28,511 bases of DNA from RGIG3159 sp045640565 (GCA_045640565.1 JAZUFG010000052.1:1-28511), one strand, 5' to 3'; numbered from the stretch's first letter, positions 1 through 7,991 are shown. Made by a program: numbers and translations. The notes: generated from the sequence alone by a model not told the origin.

Positions 1-138
1 GGTATTAACAACAAAATCAAAACTCTCCGGCGTAAGGGATACGGCTATCCAGACGACGATTACTTCTTCCTGAAGCTGTTCGATGTCAGCCGGAAGCCCT
101 ACATCAGAAATCCTTCATCCCACAACTTTTATGATTGA
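1..138 (+). CDS. ISL3-family-like transposase, C-terminal fragment (5' end outside window)
   Basis: The open frame enters from the left edge and gives 45 residues before TGA at 136-138. The peptide starts GINNKIKTLRRKGYGYPDDD and ends in SSHNFYD. The N-N-K-I-K-x-L-(K/R)-R-x-x-Y-G-Y block is what I recall from the extreme C-terminus of ISL3 (IS204/IS1001/IS1165) DDE transposases, followed by the D/E-Y-F-F-L-K stretch common in clostridial members. The catalytic domain lies outside the window, so whether the element is intact cannot be judged. Only 11 bases separate the stop from the -35 box of mraZ, so the right end of the element, if present, is almost touching the cell-division promoter. Neither an inverted repeat nor a target duplication could be confirmed with only one end visible. 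Confidence 0.72.
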   Translation, partial: GINNKIKTLRRKGYGYPDDDYFFLKLFDVSRKPYIRNPSSHNFYD

Positions 139-149
139 CCCAAATCCTC

Positions 150-178
150 TTGCATTTTTGCTCTGTTTTTGATAAAAT
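150..178 (+). promoter_or_regulatory. mraZ promoter
   Basis: TTGCAT at 150-155 and TAAAAT at 173-178 are separated by 17 bases, a good sigma-A type promoter. The -10 box lies inside the first of the tandem repeats at 171-220, so a bound MraZ would block polymerase directly. Confidence 0.65.
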
Positions 179-220
179 GGAGCAAAATGGTGTTAAATGG
201 AATAAAATGGATGAAAGGGG
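171..220 (+). promoter_or_regulatory. Tandem MraZ-box operator (10-bp direct repeats)
   Basis: Five units in exact 10-bp register begin at 171, 181, 191, 201 and 211. Four end in AAATGG and the fifth reads ATGAAAGGGG. MraZ is known to bind short direct repeats at 10-bp spacing upstream of its own gene, with one subunit of its ring contacting each repeat on one DNA face. Here the first unit contains the -10 box and the last forms part of the Shine-Dalgarno sequence (AAAGGGGAGG, 214-223). Both transcription and ribosome access therefore share bases with the operator. Confidence 0.8.
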
Positions 221-228
221 AGGAAAAC

Positions 229-645
229 ATGTTCGGCAGATATGATCACGGCGTAGACGAAAAAGGACGTATTTTTCTTCCTGCCAAGTTCCGGGCGGAG
301 CTGGGCGATGCATTTTATGTGACCATCGGTTTGGACCGCTGCCTGACGGTTTACACGGAGGCATCCTGGCAGAAAATTCTGGATAGGTTCAACGAAATGC
401 CCCTTTCACAATCGGTGAAGATGCGCTTTTTGTTCGCCAACGCCGCAAAATGTGAACCGGACAAGCAGGGGCGCTTCTCCCTTCCTCAGGAACTCCGTTC
501 TTATGCGGGGATCTCCGAGAATGTAACCATGATCGGTATGGGGACCCGGGCAGAGATCTGGGATAAGGACAGCTATCAAAAGCTGGAAGATAAAGAACTT
601 ACTCCGGAGAGCCTGAAGCAGATGATGGAGGAGCTGAATTTCTGA
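229..645 (+). CDS. mraZ: Transcriptional regulator MraZ
   Basis: This 138-aa protein consists of two AbrB-like swapped-hairpin repeats. It is a nucleoid-associated regulator of the division and cell wall (dcw) cluster that represses or activates its own operon. The N-terminus MFGRYDHGVDEKGRIFLPAK shows the typical D-x-K-G-R-(I/L)-x-(L/I)-P repeat, and a second copy appears as EPDKQGRFSLPQELR around residue 80. The length matches the family (about 140 aa). A longer reading from 169 is possible but would translate the operator repeats, so ATG 229 with AAAGGGGAGG just upstream is preferred. Its TGA overlaps the ATG of rsmH by one base (TGATG), implying coupled translation. The repeats upstream predict autoregulation. 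Confidence 0.95.
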   Translation: MFGRYDHGVDEKGRIFLPAKFRAELGDAFYVTIGLDRCLTVYTEASWQKILDRFNEMPLSQSVKMRFLFANAAKCEPDKQGRFSLPQELRSYAGISENVTMIGMGTRAEIWDKDSYQKLEDKELTPESLKQMMEELNF

Positions 646-1577
646 TGGAGTTTTCGCATAAATCCGTCCTTCTTCATGAAACGGTTGAGTCTTTGAATCT
701 GCGCCCGGATGGCGTGTATCTGGATGGCACTTTGGGCGGCGCAGGGCATTCCTACGAAATTGCATCCCGTTTGGAAAGCGGTCTCCTCATCGGAATAGAC
801 AGGGATGAAGTCGCCCTCGCTGCGGCAGCGCAGCGTTTGGCTCCCTTTGAGGAAAGAACCGTTCTTGTTCATTCCAATTTTTGCGAGCTGAAAAGTGTTT
901 TGGAGAAGCTGCAGATTTCCGGAGTTGACGGAATGCTTTTTGATCTGGGCGTTTCCTCCCCGCAGTTGGACGATGGGGCCAGAGGCTTCTCTTATATGGC
1001 GGATGCCCCGTTGGATATGCGCATGGATCGAAGCCAGAGCCTAAGCGCCTATGACATCGTGAATGGCTATGATCGGGCTCAGCTGAGAAAGATCTTCTTT
1101 GAGTACGGAGAAGAGCGCTATGCGCCGCAGATTGCGGCTGCCATTGAGCGTGAAAGGGCAGAGAAGCCTATTGAAAGCACGCTGGAGCTGGCAGAGATTA
1201 TCCGCAGGGCCATGCCTCCCCAGGCTCTTCGGGAAAAGCAGCATCCCGCCAAAAGAACTTTTCAGGCGATCCGTATTGCAGTGAATGACGAATTGACAGC
1301 CGTGTCCAAGATGTTGGAAGCGGCAGTGCCCTGCTTAAATCCCGGAGGAAGGATTGCGGTGATCACCTTCCATTCTCTGGAAGATAGAATTGTGAAGAGC
1401 TTTTTCCAGCAGGCAGCCAAAGGCTGTGAATGCCCGCCGGAATTCCCGGTCTGCGTTTGCGGAAAAAAGCCTGTCCTTCGTTTGGTAAACAGAAAACCGA
1501 TTATTTCCGGAGAGGAAGAACTTGCAGAGAATCCCCGGGCGAGAAGTGCAAAACTCCGCGTTGCGGAAAAGCTTTGA
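645..1577 (+). CDS. rsmH: 16S rRNA (cytosine(1402)-N(4))-methyltransferase RsmH
   Basis: This 310-aa SAM-dependent enzyme (older name MraW) methylates N4 of C1402 in the decoding centre of 16S rRNA. The SAM-binding loop LDGTLGGAGHS lies near residues 26-36, followed by GIDRDEVAL. FDLGVSSPQLDDGARGFSY (about residues 100-118) and PLDMRMD are family signatures. The C-terminal block VITFHSLEDRIVKSFF and the final NPRARSAKLRVAEKL are also characteristic. The length is normal. Its position directly after mraZ with a one-base overlap is the standard order in the dcw cluster. The stop is followed 17-32 bases later by the FtsL-like gene. Confidence 0.97.
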   Translation: MEFSHKSVLLHETVESLNLRPDGVYLDGTLGGAGHSYEIASRLESGLLIGIDRDEVALAAAAQRLAPFEERTVLVHSNFCELKSVLEKLQISGVDGMLFDLGVSSPQLDDGARGFSYMADAPLDMRMDRSQSLSAYDIVNGYDRAQLRKIFFEYGEERYAPQIAAAIERERAEKPIESTLELAEIIRRAMPPQALREKQHPAKRTFQAIRIAVNDELTAVSKMLEAAVPCLNPGGRIAVITFHSLEDRIVKSFFQQAAKGCECPPEFPVCVCGKKPVLRLVNRKPIISGEEELAENPRARSAKLRVAEKL

Positions 1578-1609
1578 GATGATTTCTCGGAAGGTTGCGT
1601 GTTGGATAT

Positions 1610-2098
1610 ATGGGTAACTTGGATACCGATGTAAAAATCTATATTGCGGACGGGGCGGCTGCAAGGAAGCTGAATGACGCAGATTCTATGACGCGGATCC
1701 ATGAATGGGTCCTTCCGGAAGATCCTGTTCCGGCAGCTTCCCGGCTTGTGAGAGCTGAAAAGCAAACGGTGCGCCACGATAGGAAAAGCATTCTTTCCGC
1801 CCACCAGCGTTTTACCGTCACTGCCATTGTGCTTGCTTTCGCCATCCTATTTATCGCCCTCAGCAGTCTTTCGGATTATTCCTGCAGGCTTGCAGAGGAG
1901 CAAAAGGAAGCGCTTTTTTCGGAGGAGCTTTCTCTCTGCGAAACAGAGATTCAGCGCATGGATGGAACCCTTCTTTTGTCCGATTTTGAAGAAACGGGCG
2001 GGGAGAACTCCCATTCCGCACCGGCAAAAGTAAATTTTGCTGTGTCTCTTTTACAAAAACTTACGGCTTTGCAGTTCTTTTATCTGTCTGCATCATAG
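1610..2098 (+). CDS. Single-pass membrane protein in the FtsL position (divergent or degenerate FtsL-like)
   Basis: The 162-aa product has a long hydrophilic N-terminal part (about 60 residues). One membrane segment follows (FTVTAIVLAFAILFIALSSL, about residues 68-87), then a short charged stretch (RLAEEQKEALFSEELSLCETEIQRM) that could form a brief coiled coil. FtsL is a small bitopic division protein with a periplasmic leucine-zipper coil, encoded between rsmH and the division PBP. The position and topology fit, but the coil is short, the C-terminus (VSLLQKLTALQFFYLSAS) is unusual, and no PBP follows. A TTG start at 1595 in the same frame is possible; neither start has a convincing Shine-Dalgarno sequence. 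The assignment rests mainly on location and could be wrong, and a truncated remnant is an alternative. A terminator follows 22 bases after the stop. Confidence 0.55.
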   Translation: MGNLDTDVKIYIADGAAARKLNDADSMTRIHEWVLPEDPVPAASRLVRAEKQTVRHDRKSILSAHQRFTVTAIVLAFAILFIALSSLSDYSCRLAEEQKEALFSEELSLCETEIQRMDGTLLLSDFEETGGENSHSAPAKVNFAVSLLQKLTALQFFYLSAS

Positions 2099-2120
2099 AG
2101 CCTGTCCTTTCCATGAAATC

Positions 2121-2157
2121 CGGAGTTGCCGAAAAATCGCGGCAGCTCCGTTTTTTT
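2121..2157 (+). terminator. Rho-independent terminator after the FtsL-like gene
   Basis: CGGAGTTGCCG (2121-2131) pairs with CGGCAGCTCCG (2140-2150) through 11 base pairs including one G-U. The loop has eight bases and seven T follow. It ends the mraZ unit and separates it from murE. Confidence 0.9.
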
Positions 2158-2168
2158 CTCCCGTAACC

Positions 2169-2197
2169 TTGAAAACGAAAGCATTTTGCTGTATAGT
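2169..2197 (+). promoter_or_regulatory. murE operon promoter
   Basis: TTGAAA (2169-2174), a 17-base spacer and TATAGT (2192-2197) precede the murE ATG at 2230. Together with the terminator just upstream, this makes murE the first gene of an independent transcription unit. Confidence 0.75.
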
Positions 2198-2229
2198 GTA
2201 AAATACCTGTATGATGAACGGAGTATGCC

Positions 2230-3690
2230 ATGAAGCTCAAGGATTTGATTCAAGATTTAGCCGTCAGAGAAATCCACGCCTCTCCGGATCTGGAAATCTC
2301 CGATGTGGCTTATGATTCCAGGAATGTTGCTGCCGGAGGCCTTTTTGTTGCAATTTCCGGCTTCAAAACGGATGGATACCGTTTTATTCCCGCTGCCATC
2401 GAAAAGGGGGCAGCTGCCGTAGTGTGTGAGCGGCCGCCGCAGCAGGATATTCCCTATCTTCTTGTGTCTTCTGCCCGGGAAGCTTTGGCTCAGATAGGCG
2501 CAAACCGTTTCGGGCATCCTGCAGATTCCATGATTTGTATCGGAGTAACGGGGACCAACGGAAAAACCTCGGTTACCACCATTTTGAAGTCCGTCCTGGA
2601 GAAGACCGTCGGAGCAAAAGTAGGCCTGATCGGGACGATAGAAAACAGGATCGGGGACCGCGTGATCCCCACAGAGCGCACGACTCCGGAGAGCTATGAG
2701 CTGCAGAAGCTGATTGCGGAAATGAAAGCGGAAGGCTGTACCCATCTCATCATGGAAGTGTCTTCCCATGCCCTTTGCCTGAATCGGGTGGATTCCATCC
2801 GCTATTCCGTTGCGGCCTTTACCAATTTGACGGAAGATCATCTGGATTTCCATGGGACCATGGAAAACTATCGGGATGCAAAGGCTCTCCTTTTCAGCCG
2901 CTGCGAGAAAGCGGTCATCAATATGGACGATCCTGCGGGGGCATTTATGCTTGCAAAAGCTCCCTGCGAGACGGTTCAGATAGGTATTCTCAGCCCTGCT
3001 GACCTGCGGGGAGAAGATTTGATCCTGCACGCGGATTCCGTGGAGATGACAGTCTCGGATCTTGGTGAAAAATATAAGGTTCTGGCTCCGATTCCCGGAA
3101 AATTCACCGCTTATAATTTGCTGACGGTTCTCGGTATTGTAAAGGCCTTGGGGATTCCTGTCCAAAAGGCTGTGGACGCCCTGAGGGAGACCCGGGGAGT
3201 AAGCGGAAGAATTGAAGTCGTTCCCACACCGGGAATGCCCTATACGGTTTTGATTGACTATGCCCATACGCCGGATGCTTTGGAGAATATTCTGAAGTCC
3301 GTCCGCGGCTTCTGCAAGGGCAGGCTCATGGTCCTTTTCGGCTGCGGAGGGGATCGGGATCCCATCAAGCGTCCCATCATGGGAAAAATAGCTCTGGATC
3401 TTTCGGATTTTGTTATCTTTACCTCAGATAATCCCCGTTCTGAAGATCCGATGAAAATCATCTCGGAGGTTATGGCACCTGCGAAGGAGAGTAAGACTCC
3501 CTTCTATTTGGAAGAGGACAGAAGAAAAGCAATTCGCTGGGCAATGGATCACGCAGAGGCAGGAGATATCCTTGTCTTGGCGGGAAAGGGTCATGAGACC
3601 TATCAGGAACGCTGCGGCGTAAAATATCATTTGGATGAGCGGGAAGAGGTTGCAGCCCATCTTCAGGAGCTCGCGGAGGAGAAAAAATGA
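2230..3690 (+). CDS. murE: UDP-N-acetylmuramoyl-L-alanyl-D-glutamate--2,6-diaminopimelate ligase MurE
   Basis: This 486-aa cytoplasmic Mur ligase adds the third residue of the peptidoglycan stem peptide using ATP. The N-terminal UDP-MurNAc-binding part has DVAYDSRNVAAGGLFVAI. The ATP loop TGTNGKT lies at residues 107-113. The lysine that is carbamylated in the family is likely the one in YRDAKALLF. The D-N-P-R motif at residues 400-403 (DNPRSEDP) is the hallmark of meso-diaminopimelate specificity, as opposed to the lysine enzymes. The cell wall is therefore probably DAP type, as in most Clostridia. A division PBP gene normally precedes murE and is absent here. The stop overlaps murF by four bases (ATGA). 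Confidence 0.97.
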   Translation: MKLKDLIQDLAVREIHASPDLEISDVAYDSRNVAAGGLFVAISGFKTDGYRFIPAAIEKGAAAVVCERPPQQDIPYLLVSSAREALAQIGANRFGHPADSMICIGVTGTNGKTSVTTILKSVLEKTVGAKVGLIGTIENRIGDRVIPTERTTPESYELQKLIAEMKAEGCTHLIMEVSSHALCLNRVDSIRYSVAAFTNLTEDHLDFHGTMENYRDAKALLFSRCEKAVINMDDPAGAFMLAKAPCETVQIGILSPADLRGEDLILHADSVEMTVSDLGEKYKVLAPIPGKFTAYNLLTVLGIVKALGIPVQKAVDALRETRGVSGRIEVVPTPGMPYTVLIDYAHTPDALENILKSVRGFCKGRLMVLFGCGGDRDPIKRPIMGKIALDLSDFVIFTSDNPRSEDPMKIISEVMAPAKESKTPFYLEEDRRKAIRWAMDHAEAGDILVLAGKGHETYQERCGVKYHLDEREEVAAHLQELAEEKK

Positions 3691-5054
3691 CATTTACACT
3701 GAAAGAAATTGCGGAATGGACCCATGGCAGTCTGGATGAAAAATATGAAGATTTCGAGATTACCGGCTTTTGCGCCGATTCCAGAATCGCAAAGCCGGGC
3801 CAGCTCTTTATTCCTCTGGTAGGGGATAAATTTGACGGACATAACTTTATCGGTAATGTTGCATCCATATGTACGGCTACCTTGAGTGACCGTCCCGTTT
3901 CCGTCAATATTCCCGTCATCATGGTAGAGGATACAACGAAAGCTTACGGCGATTTAGCCAGAGCCTATCGCTCCCTCCTCAGCATGAAGGTCGTGGGTAT
4001 CACCGGCTCTGTGGGAAAAACCTCCACCAAGGAAATGGTTGCCTGCGTTTTGGAGTCCAAATTCCGTACGGCAAAGTCTCTGGGAAACCACAATAACCAT
4101 ATCGGCCTTCCGGAGACGATTCTGGATATCAATGAGGACTGTGAAGCGGCTGTTCTGGAAATGGGCATGAACCATTTCGGAGAGATGTCCTATTTGACCG
4201 GCATTGCTCATCCGGATTATGTGGTCATTACCAATATTGGCACCATGCATATTGAGCACCTGGGAAGCCGGGAAGGGATCCTGAAAGCAAAGCTGGAAAT
4301 TGTTGAAGGGCTCAGCAGGGATGGCCTGATGATTCTGAACGGTGATGAGCCCATGCTTTGGAATCTGAAAGGAAAATTACCCTATAAAATGCTTTTCTTC
4401 GGTATGGAGAACCCCGAGGTCGATCTGCGGGCAGATTCCGTGGAGACGGGGGAGGAAGGCGTTTCCTTCCATGTGGAGGGGATGAAGTCCGATTTTGAGG
4501 TCTATGTTCCTTCTCCCGGTATGCACAATGTCTATAACGCCCTTGCTTCCATCGCTCTCGGTCTTACGGCAAAGCTGGAACCTGCCCAGATTCAGAGTGC
4601 CCTGGCCAACTACCGGAATACCGGCATGCGCCTGAAAATTTATGAGCGGGAAGGCTTTACCATTATTGAGGATTGCTATAATGCCGGTCCGGAATCCATG
4701 CGCTCTGCTCTGGATGTTTTGAAAGAGCAGACCTGCTATGGGCGGAAGATCGCCGTCCTGGGGGATATGCTGGAATTGGGCAACATTTCTTTGGCTGAAC
4801 ACTATAAAGTCGGCAGATTGGTTGCAAGGTCCGCAGATATGCTCTTTGCTTACGGAGAGCATAGCGAAAGGACGATTGCCGGAGCCATTACCGGCGGCAT
4901 GCCGCAGTCAGCAGTCTTCCATTTTGAAAGCCACGAGCATATGGCCAGAATGTTGAGAAACCGGACGAGAGCCGGAGATTTGCTCCTCTTCAAGGGAAGC
5001 CGGGGCATGCGGATGGAGCATGTTGTCAGCCTTTTCTTTGAGGATGAGGTCTAA
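3687..5054 (+). CDS. murF: UDP-N-acetylmuramoyl-tripeptide--D-alanyl-D-alanine ligase MurF
   Basis: This 455-aa Mur ligase attaches the D-Ala-D-Ala dipeptide to UDP-MurNAc-tripeptide, completing the cytoplasmic pentapeptide precursor. The ATP loop TGSVGKT is at residues 106-112, followed by the K-E-M helix. SLGNHNNHIGLP and EMGMNHFGEMSYL are MurF signatures in the central domain, and the C-terminal domain contains IIEDCYNAGPESM and AVLGDMLELG. The length is typical. It starts within the last bases of murE and is followed after 11 bases by mraY, which uses its product. Confidence 0.97.
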   Translation: MTFTLKEIAEWTHGSLDEKYEDFEITGFCADSRIAKPGQLFIPLVGDKFDGHNFIGNVASICTATLSDRPVSVNIPVIMVEDTTKAYGDLARAYRSLLSMKVVGITGSVGKTSTKEMVACVLESKFRTAKSLGNHNNHIGLPETILDINEDCEAAVLEMGMNHFGEMSYLTGIAHPDYVVITNIGTMHIEHLGSREGILKAKLEIVEGLSRDGLMILNGDEPMLWNLKGKLPYKMLFFGMENPEVDLRADSVETGEEGVSFHVEGMKSDFEVYVPSPGMHNVYNALASIALGLTAKLEPAQIQSALANYRNTGMRLKIYEREGFTIIEDCYNAGPESMRSALDVLKEQTCYGRKIAVLGDMLELGNISLAEHYKVGRLVARSADMLFAYGEHSERTIAGAITGGMPQSAVFHFESHEHMARMLRNRTRAGDLLLFKGSRGMRMEHVVSLFFEDEV

Positions 5055-5065
5055 GGAGGAGAAAT

Positions 5066-6046
5066 ATGCGAATTGTGATTTCTGCCCTGCTTGCCCTCGT
5101 CGTTGGTCTGGTGACAGGCAAACTTTTGATTCCGGCACTCCGTGCGCTGAAAGCCGGCCAGTCGATCCGGGAGATCGGACCAAGCTGGCATAATGTCAAG
5201 TCCGGCACTCCGACAATGGGCGGCATTATCTTTATCGTTGCTGTACTGGTCGGTCTCCTCTGCGGAATTCCGAAGATTTTCACGGAGTCACCGGAAACAG
5301 GCTTGGTTTTCCTCATGGCCCTTGCCTTTGGGTTGATCGGCTTCTATGATGATTTTATCAAAGTAAAGAAAAAGCAGAATCTTGGTCTTCGCGGCTGGCA
5401 AAAGCTGGGTCTTCAGCTTTTGGCATCCGGTATTTTCCTCGTTCTTCTGCGCCGTTTCGGCTGCCTGTCTGAGGATATTTATATTCCCTTTATCGGCAAG
5501 ACCTTCCATATGAATTGGGTGCTTTATCTCTTCTTTGCCGTTTTTGTGATCGTCGGCTGTGTAAATGCGGTAAATTTAACAGACGGGATCGATGGCCTGG
5601 CAGCCGGCATTACGCTCCCTGTCATGGTCTTTTTTGCCGTGATCGCCATCTGCAGCGGAAAGGGGACCCTTGCTTTGTTCCCGGCAAGTCTTGCGGCCGG
5701 GCTTTTGGCTTTTCTCGTTTATAATTTCCATCCGGCAAAGGTCTTCATGGGGGATACCGGTTCTCTCTTCCTGGGCGGCGCGGTTTGCGCTATGGCTTTC
5801 GCTTTGGATATGCCCCTCATCCTGGTTGTGGTTGGGCTTGTCTATATTTTGGAAACGCTCTCCGTGATTTTGCAGGTCGGCTATTTCAAGTTGACCCATG
5901 GAAAACGGATTTTCAAGATGACTCCGATCCATCACCATTTTGAACTTTGCGGATGGAGTGAAGTGAAGATTTTCACAGTATTTGTCTCTTTGACCCTGCT
6001 CCTTTGTGTGCTGGCTTATTTCGGAACCGTCGGCAGATTCGTATAA
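5066..6046 (+). CDS. mraY: Phospho-N-acetylmuramoyl-pentapeptide-transferase MraY
   Basis: This polytopic membrane enzyme (326 aa, about ten helices) transfers phospho-MurNAc-pentapeptide to undecaprenyl phosphate to give lipid I. Visible signatures are GTPTMGGI near residue 49, the aspartate pair in GFYDDFIKV near residue 92, NLTDGIDGLAAG near 170, MGDTGSLFLGG near 229 and the histidine cluster TPIHHHFE near 288. The ATG at 5066 follows an excellent AAGGAGG. MurG follows directly. In most firmicutes murD, and often ftsW or spoVE, lie between mraY and murG; neither is present here. Confidence 0.97.
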   Translation: MRIVISALLALVVGLVTGKLLIPALRALKAGQSIREIGPSWHNVKSGTPTMGGIIFIVAVLVGLLCGIPKIFTESPETGLVFLMALAFGLIGFYDDFIKVKKKQNLGLRGWQKLGLQLLASGIFLVLLRRFGCLSEDIYIPFIGKTFHMNWVLYLFFAVFVIVGCVNAVNLTDGIDGLAAGITLPVMVFFAVIAICSGKGTLALFPASLAAGLLAFLVYNFHPAKVFMGDTGSLFLGGAVCAMAFALDMPLILVVVGLVYILETLSVILQVGYFKLTHGKRIFKMTPIHHHFELCGWSEVKIFTVFVSLTLLLCVLAYFGTVGRFV

Positions 6047-6061
6047 TCGGAGGATGCACTT

Positions 6062-7198
6062 TTGAATATCGTTTTTACCTGTGGTGGAACGGCCGGTCAT
6101 ATCAATCCGGCCATTGCCCTGGCACAGCTTTTCCGGGAACGTCAGCCGGATTGCAGGATCCTTTTTATCGGCGGAAAAGGCGGCATGGAGGAGGATCTGC
6201 TTCCCCGGGCCGGCTTTGAACTGAAAACGGTAAAAGTCAGCAATTTCCAGAGAAAGATTTCTTTCTCCAATTTGATCCATAATTTGAAGGCACTCTATTA
6301 TTTGGTGAGCTCGGCCGTTAAGGTTCGGAAGATTCTCAGGGATTTCCACGCGGATGTTGTTGTGGGAATGGGGGGCTATGCCTCCTATCCGGCCATGCGG
6401 CAGGGAGCAAGAATGGGGATCCCCGTTTTGGTCCACGAGGCAAATGCCATGCCCGGACTGACCACCCGGATGATCGCCCCTCACGCGGATAAGATCATGG
6501 TGGCCTTTGAGGAAAGCCGTAAGTTCTATCGGGATCCGGAGGAAGTTGCCGTTGTCGGTATGCCGGTTCAGGAAGCCTTCCTCAGAGCATCCAAGGAGGA
6601 AATGAAGGCAAAGCTTGGCTTGACGGGGAAGAAAGTCGTTCTGTCTGCCTGGGGCAGTTTGGGCGCCAGAGACATGAATCGGCAAATGGAAGAGTTTATC
6701 CGATTGGAATCCGAAAATCCCCAATTCTATCATATTCATTCCACGGGGAAGGATGCTGCCCAATGGATGCCCGAAGAGATCCGGGCTGAGGGTGTGAAGC
6801 TGGAAGAGCATCCGGAGTTGGATATCCGTCCCTACATATATAATATGACGGAACTGATGGTCGCCGCGGATTTGATGCTTTCCAGAGCAGGCGCATCATC
6901 CCTGAATGAGATTGCCGCTTCGGGAACGCCCGCCATTATTGTTCCTTCTCCGAATGTAACGGCGAATCATCAGGAAAAGAATGCCCGCATTTTAGGGGAC
7001 CGTGGGGCTGCTGTGGTCATCCGGGAATCCGAATGCTCAGGAAAGCTTCTCTATGAGACTGCGGTGCAGATCCTGAATGATCCCGCCCGCATGGAGAGCA
7101 TGAGCCGGGCTGCAAAGTCTGCTGCTGTTCCGGATTCGGCCGATCGGATTTATCAGTATATTATGGATGCAGTAAAAGGACATGTGAATGATAACTAG
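6062..7198 (+). CDS. murG: UDP-N-acetylglucosamine--lipid I GlcNAc transferase MurG (TTG start)
   Basis: This 378-aa GT28-family glycosyltransferase on the inner membrane face converts lipid I to lipid II. The N-terminal GGTAGHINPAIAL is the classic MurG glycine-rich loop. HEANAMPG and the C-terminal donor-site blocks SRAGASSLNEIAA and ANHQEKNA are also clear. The start is TTG at 6062, giving MNIVFTCGGTAGH. CGGAGG ends 8 bases before it, and the nearby ATG at 6054 is in another frame. The gene overlaps divIB by 11 bases, suggesting coupled translation. Confidence 0.96.
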   Translation: MNIVFTCGGTAGHINPAIALAQLFRERQPDCRILFIGGKGGMEEDLLPRAGFELKTVKVSNFQRKISFSNLIHNLKALYYLVSSAVKVRKILRDFHADVVVGMGGYASYPAMRQGARMGIPVLVHEANAMPGLTTRMIAPHADKIMVAFEESRKFYRDPEEVAVVGMPVQEAFLRASKEEMKAKLGLTGKKVVLSAWGSLGARDMNRQMEEFIRLESENPQFYHIHSTGKDAAQWMPEEIRAEGVKLEEHPELDIRPYIYNMTELMVAADLMLSRAGASSLNEIAASGTPAIIVPSPNVTANHQEKNARILGDRGAAVVIRESECSGKLLYETAVQILNDPARMESMSRAAKSAAVPDSADRIYQYIMDAVKGHVNDN

Positions 7199-7952
7199 AG
7201 AATCGGGAGAAAAACATCATATTCGAAAGATTCCCGTTTATGCACAGGTGATTATTGTCGCGATCGGAGTCCTGATATTCCTGAGCATCTGTTTTCTCTG
7301 CTTTCAGATTCGGGAAGTCCGTGTCGTGGGGAATTACCTCTATACGGAGGAACAGATCATAGAAGCCTCCGGTATTTCTAAGGGCGAGAATCTTGCGGTT
7401 ATCCAAAAGGCGAAGACCGCCGGGATGATCCTGAAGAATCTGCCCTTCATTGACCGCGTGCATATTGAACGGGTATTGCCGGACCAGGTCGTGATCTATG
7501 TCTCAGAGGCAGAATCCTCCTTCACGGTAAAGGATAAATGGGGGAATTATTACCTGGTGTCTGACGGCATTATCGGGGAAAAGCTGGATCTGCTTGCGGC
7601 AACGGGCTACCCGGAGGTGAAGGGCCTGAATCTCCTCACCCTGAAGGAAGGAGAAAACCTGACCTCCTGTGTACAGAATCCGGATGCGGTATCTGAGGCT
7701 ATGAAGATTCTTTCTGCTTTGGATTCTTATGGCGTAACCGGCGGATTGAAGAGCATTAATGTTGAAGTCCTGATTGATATCTCCATGAACTATGGAGATT
7801 GCTATGATGTCTATTTCGGGGACATGAATGAGATCGATCGGAAGATCGCCTACTTTGTGGCGATTCTTCAGTCCTGGGGAATGGAAAAGACCGGCATGAT
7901 CGATTTGACCTTTGATGCCGAAGATAATGCCAGATTCCAGCCCTATGAATAG
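7188..7952 (+). CDS. Cell division protein FtsQ/DivIB
   Basis: This 254-aa bitopic division protein has a short positively charged cytoplasmic N-terminus (about residues 1-15) and one transmembrane helix (about 17-41). A POTRA domain follows, beginning QIREVRVVGNYLYTEEQIIEASGI, in which VRVVGN and the later PFIDRVHIERVLPDQVVIYVSE are typical. DivIB/FtsQ scaffolds the divisome with FtsL and DivIC and helps activate septal wall synthesis. Downstream residues form the beta domain. It is the last gene of the murE operon, and no terminator hairpin with a T-tract was found before ftsZ. Confidence 0.9.
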   Translation: MITRESGEKHHIRKIPVYAQVIIVAIGVLIFLSICFLCFQIREVRVVGNYLYTEEQIIEASGISKGENLAVIQKAKTAGMILKNLPFIDRVHIERVLPDQVVIYVSEAESSFTVKDKWGNYYLVSDGIIGEKLDLLAATGYPEVKGLNLLTLKEGENLTSCVQNPDAVSEAMKILSALDSYGVTGGLKSINVEVLIDISMNYGDCYDVYFGDMNEIDRKIAYFVAILQSWGMEKTGMIDLTFDAEDNARFQPYE

Positions 7953-7960
7953 TTCCTTGT

Positions 7961-7980
7961 TGAATTCCTTGAAGAATTCA
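7961..7980. repeat. Short inverted repeat upstream of the ftsZ promoter
   Basis: TGAATTC and GAATTCA (7961-7967 and 7974-7980) are perfect 7-bp arms around a six-base centre. The dyad ends 11 bases before the ftsZ -35 box and lacks a clear T-run, so an operator is as plausible as a weak transcription stop. Confidence 0.55.
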
Positions 7981-7991
7981 CAAAAATTTTA

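Noticed and set aside
169..228. Longer MraZ reading frame starting at 169
   Set aside because: It would translate the operator repeats and begins upstream of the -10 box. ATG 229 has a strong Shine-Dalgarno and the conserved N-terminus.
5576..6811. 411-codon minus-strand frame across mraY and murG
   Set aside because: It spans two well-supported genes on the other strand, and its translation shows no recognisable domain or start signal.
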